Both the position numbers and the translations under genes were made by a program. A stretch of 64,000 nucleotides of DNA, taken from NCBI GenBank assembly GCA_963732095.1, contig CAVSZA010000051.1, positions 119,479 through 183,478 on the forward strand. The letters are read 5' to 3'. The notes below the pieces were generated by a model. The model ran no database searches. It saw only the letters and a program-made list of their open reading frames with translations, and was not told where the DNA came from. Of this stretch, positions 17,460 to 26,649 are shown one piece after another. How positions within the stretch are numbered: the first letter of the stretch is position 1; each line of letters begins with the position of its first letter. This DNA comes from AP-15 sp963732095. GTDB taxonomy: Bacteria; Pseudomonadota; Alphaproteobacteria; ATCC43930; CGMCC-115725.

Positions 17460-18581
17460 ATGGGTCGCGCTTACAACGTCATCGATGCCGACGGTCACAT
17501 CCTCGAGCCATTGGATCTGTGGGACAAATACATCGACCCGGCGTTCCGCGACCGCGCGCCGCGGATCGTCAAGCAAGAGAACGGCAAAGAGCGGCTCATT
17601 ATGGAGGAGCACGGGGTCGGCGATGCTCAGCGCGGCATCGGACGGATCGGTGCGGTCGGCGCGCGGCAGGGTATCGTCGACGACACGATGGAGTACAAGG
17701 ACGGGAAACCTGGCGGGTTCGATCCGCACAAACGCATCCCCGACATGGATGCCGACGGCATCGACGCCGCCTTCCTCTATCCGAGCCTCGGACTGTTCTC
17801 CGGCGCGATCCAGGACCCGCCGCTCGCCGCCGCGACCTGCCGCGCCTATAACCGCTGGCTCGCCGATTACTGCAAGCCGTATCCCGACCGCCTGTTTGGC
17901 GTGGCGATGCTGCCGCTGCAGTCGGTCGACCTGGCGATCGCCGAGATGCGCTTTGCCAAGAAGGAGCTCGGGTTCCGCGGCGGCTTCATCCGGCCGAACC
18001 CCTACAACAACAAGATGATCCACCACCCCGATTACGAGCCGTTCTGGGCCGCGGCGGAGGATCTCGATTTCTCGATCGGCTTCCACGAGGGCGCCTCGAG
18101 CGGCATGCCGACGGTCGGCGTCGATCGGTTCGAGGGCCGCGGTGCGCGCCACATCATCTCGCACACGATGGAGATGATGCTGGCCTGCATGAGCGTCATC
18201 TGGGGCGGGGTCTGCGAGCGGCATCCGAAGATCCGCATCGCTTTCCTCGAATCAGGCGGCGGCTGGATCGCGCCGTGGCTGGACCGCATGGACCGCCATT
18301 TCGACGACCAGGGCTTCAACGATTCCGGTCTGACGACGCGCCCGAGCGAGCTCTTCCAGCGCAATTGCTGGATCTCGTTTGAGCCGGTCGAGGGCAGCAT
18401 CAAGGCGCTGGCCGACTATATCGGCCCGCACAAGATCCTGTGGGCGACCGACTACCCGCATCCCGACGGCTTCTTCCCCGGCGCGCCAAAAATGATTATG
18501 GACCGCATGGAAGGGCTGTCGGCGGAGACCAAGCACCAGGTCATGGCCGGCGGCGCAATGGGGTTGTACGGGCTGAATTAA
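17460..18581 (+). CDS. Amidohydrolase_2-family metal-dependent hydrolase
   Basis: This 373-residue TIM-barrel hydrolase shows the complete metal-site set: DADGHILEP at the N-terminus (D-x-x-H variant of the D-x-H motif), FHEG, the histidine of IISHTMEM, and WATDYPHPDG with the conserved Asp. ATG at 17460 follows GAAGAGGAG at a good distance; the TTG 30 bases earlier is less likely. Such enzymes hydrolyse or decarboxylate aromatic and acyl intermediates. As first gene of the putative TetR-controlled operon it may act on the product of the two P450s. It is a paralogue of the truncated gene at the left edge. Confidence 0.88.
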   Translation: MGRAYNVIDADGHILEPLDLWDKYIDPAFRDRAPRIVKQENGKERLIMEEHGVGDAQRGIGRIGAVGARQGIVDDTMEYKDGKPGGFDPHKRIPDMDADGIDAAFLYPSLGLFSGAIQDPPLAAATCRAYNRWLADYCKPYPDRLFGVAMLPLQSVDLAIAEMRFAKKELGFRGGFIRPNPYNNKMIHHPDYEPFWAAAEDLDFSIGFHEGASSGMPTVGVDRFEGRGARHIISHTMEMMLACMSVIWGGVCERHPKIRIAFLESGGGWIAPWLDRMDRHFDDQGFNDSGLTTRPSELFQRNCWISFEPVEGSIKALADYIGPHKILWATDYPHPDGFFPGAPKMIMDRMEGLSAETKHQVMAGGAMGLYGLN

Positions 18582-18617
18582 TAAAAAGATATAGTCCTGG
18601 TTTGGCTAAATTCGTCT

Positions 18618-18695
18618 TCGTCACCCCCGCGAAAGCGGGGGTCCAGGGCGAGCGCTGAGACCCGCGGACCCTGGAACCCGCTTATCGCGGGAATG
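18618..18695. repeat. REP-like palindromic element
   Basis: The element has three nested hairpins: CCCCCGC-GAAA-GCGGGGG at 18624-18641, a CCAGGG/CCCTGG pair, and CCCGC-TTATC-GCGGG at 18677-18691. It belongs to the common alphaproteobacterial GTCACCCCCGCGAAAGCGGGGG repeat type. It lies between the amidohydrolase and first P450 genes and may attenuate or process the operon transcript. Confidence 0.75.
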
Positions 18696-18720
18696 TCGAG
18701 TATTTCAAGGAGGGAGGGTC

Positions 18721-19941
18721 ATGGGTACCGCGCTTCAAGACGATATGTTCACCCCCGACGTCATCGCCGATCCCTATGCCTATTATGGCCGGCTGCGCGA
18801 CGAGGATCCGGTCCACTGGAACGATGCCTACGCGCTGTGGGTCATCACACGGCATGACGACGTAACTTGGATGACCCGGCATAACGAGCTGTTCTCGTCC
18901 GCCGTCTTTAGGAACGACCCCAAGCCGGCCTATCCGGCGATCGACGAGTCCGATCTCGGCCTCTACGAATATGTCAGGAATTACCAGGCCGACCAGTTCA
19001 TCCAACACGACCGACCCGAGCATCTTGACATGCGCAAGATCGTGCATGGCTACTTTACGCCCAAAGCGATGGAGTCGTGGCGGCCGTTTGTTGTCAACGC
19101 CGTAAAGGAGCTCCTCGACGCCGCCGAAGAAAAGGGCAGCATGGATGTGATGCGGGATCTGGCGACCCCGCTGCCGGTGCTCGTGATCGCCCAGATGATG
19201 GGCGTCCCCGCCGAGGATCGTCCCTATGTCCGACAGCTGGCGGAGAAGCTCCTCTACATAGGCCGCGGCGAATACGACCGCATGCCGATCCTGACCGACG
19301 GCATGAAAGGAATGGTCGAATACGTCTCGCCGCTGGTCGACGAGCGTATCGTCAGGCCAGGCGATGATTTTATCTCGGTGCTGGCGAGCGGCGAAAAGAA
19401 GGGCGTCTTCACGCGGCATCAAGTGCTGGTCAACACCTCGCTGCTGCTGTTGGCGGGCCACGAGACGACGATCAACCTGATCTGCAACGGCACTTTGGCG
19501 TTCATCCAGCATCCCGACCAATGGGCGCTATACAAGCAGGACCCGGTCGGCCGCGCCAAATGGGCGACCGAGGAGTGCCTGCGTTATGACGCGCCGGTCA
19601 AGTCCATCCAGCGGCTCGCCTCACAGGATATCGAGGTGCGCGGCAAGGTCATGGAAAAGAACGACCGCATCCGCTGGTTCATCTCCTCCGCCAATCGGGA
19701 TCCCAACGTGTTCGCCGACCCCGAAAAGTTCGACATCACACGGCAGCCGAACCCCCATGTGGCGTTCGGAAATGGGGTTCACCACTGCCTGGGCGCGACC
19801 TTGGCGCGCGTCGAAGGTCAGGAAGTCTTCAAGGCTCTCGCCGAGCGCTTCCCCGATTTGCAAGTGGCGACCGAGCAACTGGATTATCAGCCCAGCATCA
19901 CGTTCCGCTCGCTGAAATCATTGCCGGTCACTTGGCAATAG
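18721..19941 (+). CDS. Cytochrome P450
   Basis: This 406-residue soluble class I bacterial P450 has the I-helix oxygen-activating motif AGHETT (245-250), the K-helix E-x-x-R in EECLRYD, and the heme loop FGNGVHHCLG with the cysteine ligand at residue 356. AAGGAGGG stands just before the ATG. It is followed after ten bases by a 3Fe-4S-type ferredoxin, its likely electron donor. The substrate is unknown; terpenes, sterols, fatty acids or aromatic compounds are all possible. No reductase gene is present nearby, so a genomic ferredoxin reductase must serve it. Confidence 0.93.
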   Translation: MGTALQDDMFTPDVIADPYAYYGRLRDEDPVHWNDAYALWVITRHDDVTWMTRHNELFSSAVFRNDPKPAYPAIDESDLGLYEYVRNYQADQFIQHDRPEHLDMRKIVHGYFTPKAMESWRPFVVNAVKELLDAAEEKGSMDVMRDLATPLPVLVIAQMMGVPAEDRPYVRQLAEKLLYIGRGEYDRMPILTDGMKGMVEYVSPLVDERIVRPGDDFISVLASGEKKGVFTRHQVLVNTSLLLLAGHETTINLICNGTLAFIQHPDQWALYKQDPVGRAKWATEECLRYDAPVKSIQRLASQDIEVRGKVMEKNDRIRWFISSANRDPNVFADPEKFDITRQPNPHVAFGNGVHHCLGATLARVEGQEVFKALAERFPDLQVATEQLDYQPSITFRSLKSLPVTWQ

Positions 19942-19951
19942 GGGGCGGCCA

Positions 19952-20176
19952 GTGGCCCGCAAATTGCGCGTCCGGGTAGACCACGACGTATGCGTCGGGA
20001 ATGCCATGTGCGAGACAATCGCCCCAAAGGTGTTTCGCCTCAATGACAACCGCCAGTCGGAAGCCGTCGATCCCGCAGGGGACACAGTCGAAAAAATACT
20101 GGAGGCAGCGGAGAATTGCCCGGTCAGCGCGATCTTCGTGGAGGACGCCGAGACCGGCGAACAATTGTTTCCATAG
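19952..20176 (+). CDS. Ferredoxin, 3Fe-4S type (P450-associated)
   Basis: This 74-residue acidic protein starts at GTG 19952. Its cluster motif is C-V-G-N-A-M-C followed by a distant NCP, i.e. three cysteines with the second position of the 4Fe-4S motif replaced by Gly/Asn, the pattern of P450-linked 3Fe-4S ferredoxins. It lies between the P450 and a 2Fe-2S ferredoxin, and should pass electrons one at a time to the upstream P450. Confidence 0.9.
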   Translation: MARKLRVRVDHDVCVGNAMCETIAPKVFRLNDNRQSEAVDPAGDTVEKILEAAENCPVSAIFVEDAETGEQLFP

Positions 20177-20181
20177 GCTTC

Positions 20182-20508
20182 ATGCCCAAGGTTACGTATA
20201 TCGAACATAACGGAACCGAGCATCAGGTGGAGGTTCCGGTCGGCCTCTCGGTGATGCGCGGCGCGGTCAACAATGCCGTGCCGGGCATCGATGCCGATTG
20301 CGGCGGCGAGTGCGCTTGCGCGACCTGTCACGTCTATGTCGACCCCGCTTGGCTCGAAGAAATCGGTTTGCCCGAGCCGGACTCGCAAGAGGCCAGCATG
20401 CTGGGGTTCGCGGCGGCGGCCGAGCCCAATTCTCGTCTTTCGTGCCAGATTAAAATGCGCGAGGAGCTCGACGGTCTAGTCGTTCGGCTCCCGGACGGAC
20501 AACATTAA
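20182..20508 (+). CDS. 2Fe-2S ferredoxin, adrenodoxin/putidaredoxin type
   Basis: This 108-residue ferredoxin contains the plant/vertebrate-type cluster motif DCGGECACATC with the fourth cysteine in RLSCQI. ATG at 20182 is used, five bases after the previous stop; the frame is open upstream only inside the neighbouring gene. This class donates electrons to CYP153- and CYP101-type P450s, and the next gene is CYP153-like, so the pair is probably functional together. Confidence 0.92.
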   Translation: MPKVTYIEHNGTEHQVEVPVGLSVMRGAVNNAVPGIDADCGGECACATCHVYVDPAWLEEIGLPEPDSQEASMLGFAAAAEPNSRLSCQIKMREELDGLVVRLPDGQH

Positions 20509-20541
20509 TCCCGGCCAGGGCCGGTACTGGGAGGCAATTGG

Positions 20542-21795
20542 ATGGACACGCATATCAATTACGACCTCCGCGCGGATGTATATTCGAGGCCGCTCGACAA
20601 ATTCGACGTCAGTGACCCGCAGCTCTATTTCACGGACACTTGGTACCCCTATTTCGAACGCCTGCGCCGCGAGGACCCGGTGCACTACACGCCGGAGAGC
20701 CCATACGGGCCGTACTGGGCCGTCACCAAATACAAAGACATCATGAAGGTGGAGGTGAACCACCGCGTCTTCTCGTCATCCGACGATGTCGGCGGCATCA
20801 GGATCGAAGATCCGCCAAAAGGAATGGAGCGGCCGAACTTTATTCGCATGGACCCCCCGGAGCACGACGAGCAGCGCAAGGTGGTGGGTCCGACCGTCAA
20901 CCCGATGAACCTCGCAAAGATGGAAAGCCTCATTCGCGAGCGGACATGCAATGTGCTCGACGAGCTGTCGCGCAACGAGGAGTTCAACTGGGTGGACCGG
21001 GTCTCGATCGAGCTCACCTCGCGTATGCTGGCCACGCTCTTCGACTATCCGCTGGACGATCGGCGCGAGCTGATCCGGTGGTCGGAGGTCGCGATCTGCG
21101 ACATCAATGCGCCTGACGCGCTCGTTCGCTCCGAGGAGGAGCGCTTCGCAGAGCTGCTCAAATTTACCGAGCACATGAATGTGTTATGGGAGGAGCGCGC
21201 CAAGAGGCCGCCCGAATTCGACATCATCTCGATCCTCGCGCACAGCGATCTGACCAACAAGATGTCATTGCGCGAGCGCATGGGCATCCTGATCCTCTTT
21301 CTCGTCGGCGGGAACGACACGACCCGCAATTCGATGTCGGGCGGCGTCTGGGGGCTGAGCCAATATCCGGACGAGCGGCGCAAAGTGCGGGACAACCCGG
21401 CTCTGATCCCGGGCCTGGTGTCGGAGATCATTCGCTGGCAGACCCCGGTGATCCATATGCGGCGCACCGCGCTCGACGATGCCGAGATTGGCGGCAAGCC
21501 CATCAAGAAGGGCGACAAGGTCGTGATCTGGTACATCTCGGGCAACCGTGACGAGGAGGCGATCGAGAACCCGAACGCCCTGATCGCCGACCGCCCCCGC
21601 CCGCGCGAGCACCTCTCCTTCGGCTTTGGCATTCACCGCTGCCTCGGCAACCGCCTCGCCGAACTGCAATTGCGCATTCTGTGGGAGGAGATCCTCAACC
21701 GCGATTTGAAGATCGAGGTACTGGGCAAACCGGTCTACGCCTACTCGAACTTCCTGCGCTCGATCAAATCGCTGCCGGTGCGCCTCGCCGCCTGA
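20542..21795 (+). CDS. CYP153-like cytochrome P450
   Basis: This 417-residue P450 has the I-helix motif VGGNDTTRNSMSGG (GGNDTT from residue 256) and the heme loop FGFGIHRCLGNRLAELQLRI, cysteine ligand at 367. Both are hallmarks of CYP153, soluble terminal hydroxylases of alkanes and related chains. A 2Fe-2S ferredoxin gene precedes it by 33 bases, as in CYP153 operons, but no reductase gene follows. An exact CYP subfamily needs an alignment; family membership by motif is strong. Possible role: omega-hydroxylation of an aliphatic or acyl side chain that is then degraded by CoA-linked steps. Confidence 0.9.
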   Translation: MDTHINYDLRADVYSRPLDKFDVSDPQLYFTDTWYPYFERLRREDPVHYTPESPYGPYWAVTKYKDIMKVEVNHRVFSSSDDVGGIRIEDPPKGMERPNFIRMDPPEHDEQRKVVGPTVNPMNLAKMESLIRERTCNVLDELSRNEEFNWVDRVSIELTSRMLATLFDYPLDDRRELIRWSEVAICDINAPDALVRSEEERFAELLKFTEHMNVLWEERAKRPPEFDIISILAHSDLTNKMSLRERMGILILFLVGGNDTTRNSMSGGVWGLSQYPDERRKVRDNPALIPGLVSEIIRWQTPVIHMRRTALDDAEIGGKPIKKGDKVVIWYISGNRDEEAIENPNALIADRPRPREHLSFGFGIHRCLGNRLAELQLRILWEEILNRDLKIEVLGKPVYAYSNFLRSIKSLPVRLAA

Positions 21796-21799
21796 CCGG

Positions 21800-22606
21800 T
21801 CATAGCGGTGTGCCGGGAGGGAAGTCGGGGCGGCGCTTCTCACGATGCGAGGCGAGCCCCTCCTTCACCTCGGGTCCCGTAAAGCCTGAGAACTCGAGCG
21901 CCAGCGACGTATCGAAGGTCGGCCCCATCGCCCGTAGCCAATTGTTCAAGGCGTATTTTGTCCAGCGGATCGCGCTCTGCGCGCCTTCAGCCAAACGGGC
22001 AGCTATCTCCACTGCCTTTGCGTCGAGCTCGGCATCCTCGACCGCAAGCGAGATGAGCCCGATACGCTCGGCTTCTTCGCCCAGCACCTGGTCACATAGC
22101 AGCAGATAATATTTGGCCTTGGCGAGGCCGCAAAGCAGCGGCCAAACGATCGCGGCGTGGTCTCCCGCGGCGACCCCGAGCCGCGTATGCCCGTCAATGA
22201 TGCGGCAATCCTTGGTCGCAATGGAAATGTCGGCGAGCAGACCGCAGACGAGGCCGGCCCCGACTGCAACCCCACGCATCGCGCTGACGACCGGCTTGCT
22301 GCAGCTGATCACATTGTAGACGATGTCGCGCGCCTCCTTCCATTGCCGTGCGCGCGACGCGAAGTCGTCGATATTCTCTTGGATGATCGCGAAATCGCCG
22401 CCGGCCGAGAACACCTTGCCGGCACCGGTCAGGATAACCGCGTTGACACTCGCATCCCGGTCGACATCGTGCCAGATGTCGCCGAGCTCGGCGTGCATAG
22501 CCGCATCCGTCGTGTTCATCCGGCCGTTCTCCATTGTGATGCGGAGAACCTTGGGGTGCGGGCGATCGAATTTGAGCCGTGTGTAGCGCGCATACGGATC
22601 GGTCAT
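21800..22606 (-). CDS. Enoyl-CoA hydratase/isomerase-family protein
   Basis: This 268-residue crotonase-fold protein has the oxyanion-hole stretch VFSAGGDFAI, RGVAVGAGLVCGLLADI and the third conserved block GHTRLGVAAGDHAAIVWP. The usual catalytic glutamates are not obvious; the second Glu position appears to be Gly/Asp, so hydratase activity is not certain and isomerase or hydrolase chemistry is possible. It converges on the CYP153-like gene with a four-base gap. Confidence 0.85.
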   Translation of the reverse strand: MTDPYARYTRLKFDRPHPKVLRITMENGRMNTTDAAMHAELGDIWHDVDRDASVNAVILTGAGKVFSAGGDFAIIQENIDDFASRARQWKEARDIVYNVISCSKPVVSAMRGVAVGAGLVCGLLADISIATKDCRIIDGHTRLGVAAGDHAAIVWPLLCGLAKAKYYLLLCDQVLGEEAERIGLISLAVEDAELDAKAVEIAARLAEGAQSAIRWTKYALNNWLRAMGPTFDTSLALEFSGFTGPEVKEGLASHREKRRPDFPPGTPL

Positions 22607-22624
22607 CGGCGCCTCGCCTCATAT

Positions 22625-22730
22625 CGTCATCACCGGGCTCGACCCGGTGATCCACACTCTCGGCACAAGCCGATGCAGTGTCGGGCAGGTGGATGGCCGG
22701 ATCAAGTCATGATCAAGTCCGGCCATGACG
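22625..22730. repeat. REP-like palindromes
   Basis: Two inverted repeats lie in the gap upstream of the enoyl-CoA hydratase gene. ATCACCGGG / CCCGGTGAT is at 22629-22651. GGCCGGA / TCCGGCC is at 22695-22724 and encloses two direct copies of ATCAAGTC. These resemble the CGGGxTTGACCCG-type repeats scattered in alphaproteobacterial genomes. Confidence 0.6.
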
Positions 22731-22892
22731 AGTTTAGACCCGACCGCAGGATCACCGGCAAGCGGGCGGATGCGTTCGGTTGAACGAAACCCCGAGGTGC
22801 CTGTTCTTCTGATGCGAGAGAAGCCAGAATAGAGCCGGCGGGCGCATTGGCGTGCCCGTTGCGCCGCGGACCAAATCACGGGAGTGAGAACT

Positions 22893-24387
22893 TTGAGCGG
22901 GAGCGATAGAGCGTCGTCCGGGGTAGCGGGTCTGGACGAAATCCTTGGCGGCGGCTTTGTCCCGGGCCGCCTTCACCTTGTCGAAGGCAGGCCGGGCACC
23001 GGCAAGACGACGTTGGGCATGCAGTTCGTTCTGGCTGGCCGTGACCAGAATGAGAAAGTGCTCTACGTAAGCATGTCCGAGACCCGCGACGAATTGCATG
23101 CCGTCGCGAGCGCCCACGGGTGGTCGCTGGAGGGGGTCGAGATGTGCGAACTCGTGCCGCCCGATGCCGACGATGGCGACGGCAACCGGCAGACGATGTT
23201 TCGCCCCTCGGACGTCGAACTCGGCGAGACGATGCGTCTGCTGTGCGATGAGATCGAGCGCATCGATCCGGCGCGCATCGTGCTCGAACTCGCTTTCCGA
23301 AATGCGGCTCTTGGCGCAGAACCCGCTGCGCTATCGGCGGCAGATTTTCGCGTTGAAGCACTTCCTGGCGCGACGGAATGCGACGGTGCTCGTGCTCGAC
23401 GACATGGCGTCGAACGGCCATGATTTGCAGCTCCACAGCATCGTCCATGGCGTGCTCGAATTAGAGGAGTTGGGGCTCGACTACGGTGCAGAGCGGCGGC
23501 GGCTGCGGGTGATAAAGATGCGCGGGGTCAAATACCGCGGCGGCTATCATGATTACGCGATCAGAACCGGCGGGTTGGAGGTGTTTCCCCGCCTGTTGGT
23601 GTCCGAGCGTGCGGGAACCCTCCCGCAGGAGATCGTTCGCAGCGGTTCGGAGCAGCTCGATGCGCTGCTCGGCGGCGGCCTGCGCCGCGGCACCAGCGCG
23701 CTGCTCGTCGGCCCGGCAGGATCCGGGAAGTCCTCGGTGTCGCTCAGCATCGCATACAATGCGGCGCAACAGGGCGAGTGCGCCAACCTCTACGCGTTTG
23801 ACGAAGGCACCGAAAGCATCATCGAGCGGGCGCGAGGTCTAGGTATCGAGCTCAAGCCGCTGATCGCGTCCGGTGATATCGTGCTGCATCAAATCAATCC
23901 CGCAGAGATGTCGCCGGGCGAATTCACCGAGCTTGTCTGCCGGGGCGTCAACGAGCGGAACTCGACCGTGGTCGTCATCGACAGCCTCAACGGCTATTTG
24001 CAGGCAATGCCGCAGGAACGCTTTCTAGCGCTCGAGATCCACCAATTGCTCACCTACCTGAACCAACAGCGCGTGTTGACTATTCTGGTGATGGCACAGC
24101 ATGGCCTGGTTGGCGTCGTGGAATCGCCGATTGACCTCAGCTATCTCAGCGACGCCGTGCTGTTGCTGCGGTTTTTTGAGGCCCAGGGGAAAGTTCGCAA
24201 AGCGATCTCGGTCTTGAAGAAGCGCGTCGGCACGCACGAGGATACCATCCGCGAGCTTCGATTGACGGCCCAAGGGCTGCAAGTCGGTGAGCCTCTAACA
24301 GACTTCCAAGGGATCATGTCCGGAATTCCAACCTATGTTGGATCGCAGCCCATGATTCAAGCGGCCGCCGATGACACGGATGGGTGA
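22893..24387 (+). pseudogene. KaiC-like dual ATPase, one-base frameshift
   Basis: Two RecA/KaiC domains are present. The first has Walker A GRPGTGKTT and GLDEILGGGF in the 5' frame. The second has GPAGSGKSS, LDALLGGGL and DEGTESIIERA in the +1 frame to the stop at 24387. Between them the reading is interrupted at 23287-23288. Removing one A restores RIVLDSLSEMRLLAQ, the expected domain-1 core, so a single insertion separates two otherwise intact halves. TTG at 22893 (SD GGGAG at 22880-22884) gives the usual start SGSDRASSGVAGLDE; GTG at 22884 is an alternative. The stop overlaps the start of the histidine kinase, so the two are probably a signalling pair. Clock function is not implied: KaiA and KaiB are absent. 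Confidence 0.85.
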
Positions 24388-26477
24388 GGCGGCATTCCGC
24401 TCGCGTGTGCTGATCCTGGCGCCGGTGGGCCGCGATGCCGTGTTGACCGGGTCGCTTCTCGACCGTGGCGGTGTAAAGAGCGTTGTGTGCTCCGACCTGC
24501 ACGAACTCCAGCGGAACCTTGTTGAGGGCGCCGGCGCCGCCGTCATCACCGAGGAGGCCCTGATTGGGCGAGATATAAGCGGCCTGGTCGAATGGGTCGC
24601 GCACCAACCCTCCTGGTCGGATTTCCCTTTTATCGTCCTGCTGGAGCCGGGAGCGTCGCCCGAAGCGTGCGGCCCGGAACGTGACGGGTTGCAGCAGTCT
24701 GGCAATCTGACTTTGCTGGAACGCCCGGTCGGAACCGCGACCCTCGTAAGCGCAGTCCGTGCCGCCTTACGGGCGCGGGGGCGCCAATACGAAGTGAATG
24801 ACGCGCTGGAGGCGCTGACCGCGAGCGAACGCCGCTATCGCACCCTCGCCGAGGCGTTGCCGCAACTGGTGTGGACCAGTCAGCCGGATGGCCAGCGTGA
24901 CTATTTCAGCCGCCAATGGGTCGAGTACACCGGCATCCGTGAGGAAGAGCAATTGGGGCTCGCTTGGCTCGACAGGGTCGTCCATCCGCAAGATCGGGAG
25001 CGCGTTCGGGAGCGCTGGATGGCGGCGGTTAAAGGCCGGGACGATTACGATTTGGAGCTTCGGATCCGGCGTGTCGACGGCCAATATCGGTGGTTCAAAG
25101 CGCGCGCGACCCCGGTTCGGGACAAAGGCCGCACCGTCAGATGGTTCGGCACGTGCACCGATATCACCGACATTGTCGAGGCAAGGGAGACCCTGAAGCG
25201 CAGCCGGGAGGAGCTCGAACGTCTGGTCGCCGAGCGAACGCGCAGCCTTGCCGCCGCGAACGACCGATTGACCGCCGAGATCGGCGAGCGGCAGCGAACC
25301 GAGGAAGCGTTGCTGCAAGCGCAGAAGCTCGAAGCCGTGGGGCAGCTCACTTCCGGCGTTGCACACGATTTCAATAACTTGCTGACTGGCGTTCTCGGTA
25401 ATCTGGAGCTGTTGGAGCGCCGGCTGAAAAGCGAAGAATCACTGCGCCGATTACGGGCGGCGCGGTTGGCGGCCGAACGGGGGGCGCGATTGACCCACCA
25501 GCTGCTCGCCTTTTCGCGCAAGCAGCGTCTTGCCCCGACGCCGCTCGATCTGAACCGGCTGGTCGGCGAAGCCAGCGATATGCTGTTCCGCACGATCGGC
25601 ATCACCGTACGAGTTCGAGACCGTGCTGACCGAGGGGCTGTGGCCGGCGTTGGTCGATCCGACGCAGATCGAGCTGGTCCTGCTCAACTTGGCGATAAAT
25701 GCACGCGACGCGATGCCCGGAGGCGGCCGATTGACGATCCGCACAGCCAATGTGAGCCGGGGTGGCGCGCCTCGGGATCTCGCTCCGGGCGATTACGTGC
25801 TGCTCTCGGTCTCGGACACCGGCGAGGGCATGTCCGAGGAGGTGCTGAGGAGGGCGGTCGAGCCGTTCTTCACGACGAAGGAGCCCGGCAAGGGCAGCGG
25901 TCTCGGCCTCAGCATGGTGCACGGCGTGGCAACGCAGTCGGGCGGCGGCTTGCACATCGACAGCCGCCTCGGCCGTGGAACGACTGTCAACGTCTATCTG
26001 CCGCGTGCCCGCCGCCCCTCGGCAGCAGCGCGTGAACGTGAACCCTTGGCGGCAACAGTCCACGAGCGGGCAACCATCATGGTCGTCGACGACGATCCGG
26101 ATGTGCGGGAAGTAGCGGTCAGCAGCCTCGAAAGCCTCGGCTACCATATGCTAGCCGCCGAGAACGGAGCGGCGGCGCTCGATTTGCTGGCGCGAGGCGG
26201 GCCGGTCGACTTGCTGATCGTCGATATGGCGATGCCGGGGATGAACGGGGTCGAGCTGATCAGGCGTGCACGCGAGCGCCAGGGCGATCTCAGAGCAATG
26301 CTGGTCACTGGTCACGCCGATATTGCAGCCTTCGCGCCAGCCGAGGGTGATCTCGTTCTACAAAAGCCATATCGGCTGGAGCGGCTGGCCGAAAACGTCG
26401 CCGAAGCATTGCGCCGCGAGGTGGCCCGGCAGGGCTCGAACGTGGTTACAATAACGCCGGGGCCGCGGAGGGCGTAG
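24371..26477 (+). pseudogene. Hybrid histidine kinase (PAS-HisKA-HATPase-REC), one-base frameshift
   Basis: Domains in order are an N-terminal receiver-like region (about 1-135), a PAS fold with PAC (TLAEALPQLVW to GTCTDITD), a coiled segment, HisKA with phospho-acceptor GVAHDFNNLL, then HATPase (NLAINARDAMP, DTGEGM, GSGLGLSM) and a C-terminal receiver (VDDDPDVREV, phospho-Asp in LIVDMAMPGM). The reading changes frame at 25609. Deleting one A gives TIGITVEFETVLTEGLWPALVDPTQIE, a normal HisKA-HATPase linker. The gene overlaps the KaiC-like stop by 17 bases. KaiC-like ATPases next to hybrid kinases are a recurrent signalling arrangement; the signal is unknown. Confidence 0.85.
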
Positions 26478-26528
26478 GTGGCGCGCGAAGGTCGGCCCCG
26501 AAGATCCGCAATTCGCTCAAGAACAGCA

Positions 26529-26619
26529 ATCATTGCGAGCGCAGCGAAGCAATCTCGTGGCTGTTGAGCGCTCGATCGGTCGGGATTGCTTCGTCGCGCG
26601 ACGCGCTCCTAGCAATGAC
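26529..26619. repeat. REP-like element of the GCGAGCGCAGCGAAGCAATC type
   Basis: The left arm CATTGCGAGCGCAGCGAAGC (from 26531) is mirrored by GGATTGCTTCGTCGCGCGAC...AGCAATG (26583-26618), forming a long imperfect hairpin between the kinase (+) and the ThDP enzyme (-). This is a very common alphaproteobacterial intergenic repeat and may act as a bidirectional terminator here. Confidence 0.75.
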
Positions 26620-26649
26620 ACCCAGTGCAAGCTGGTCGAAATCACCCTC

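Noticed and set aside
22767..22790. CGTTCGGTTGAACG inverted repeat upstream of the KaiC-like gene as a regulatory site.
   Set aside because: Arms are only five bases and lie over 100 bp from the start without a recognisable promoter; not distinguishable from chance.
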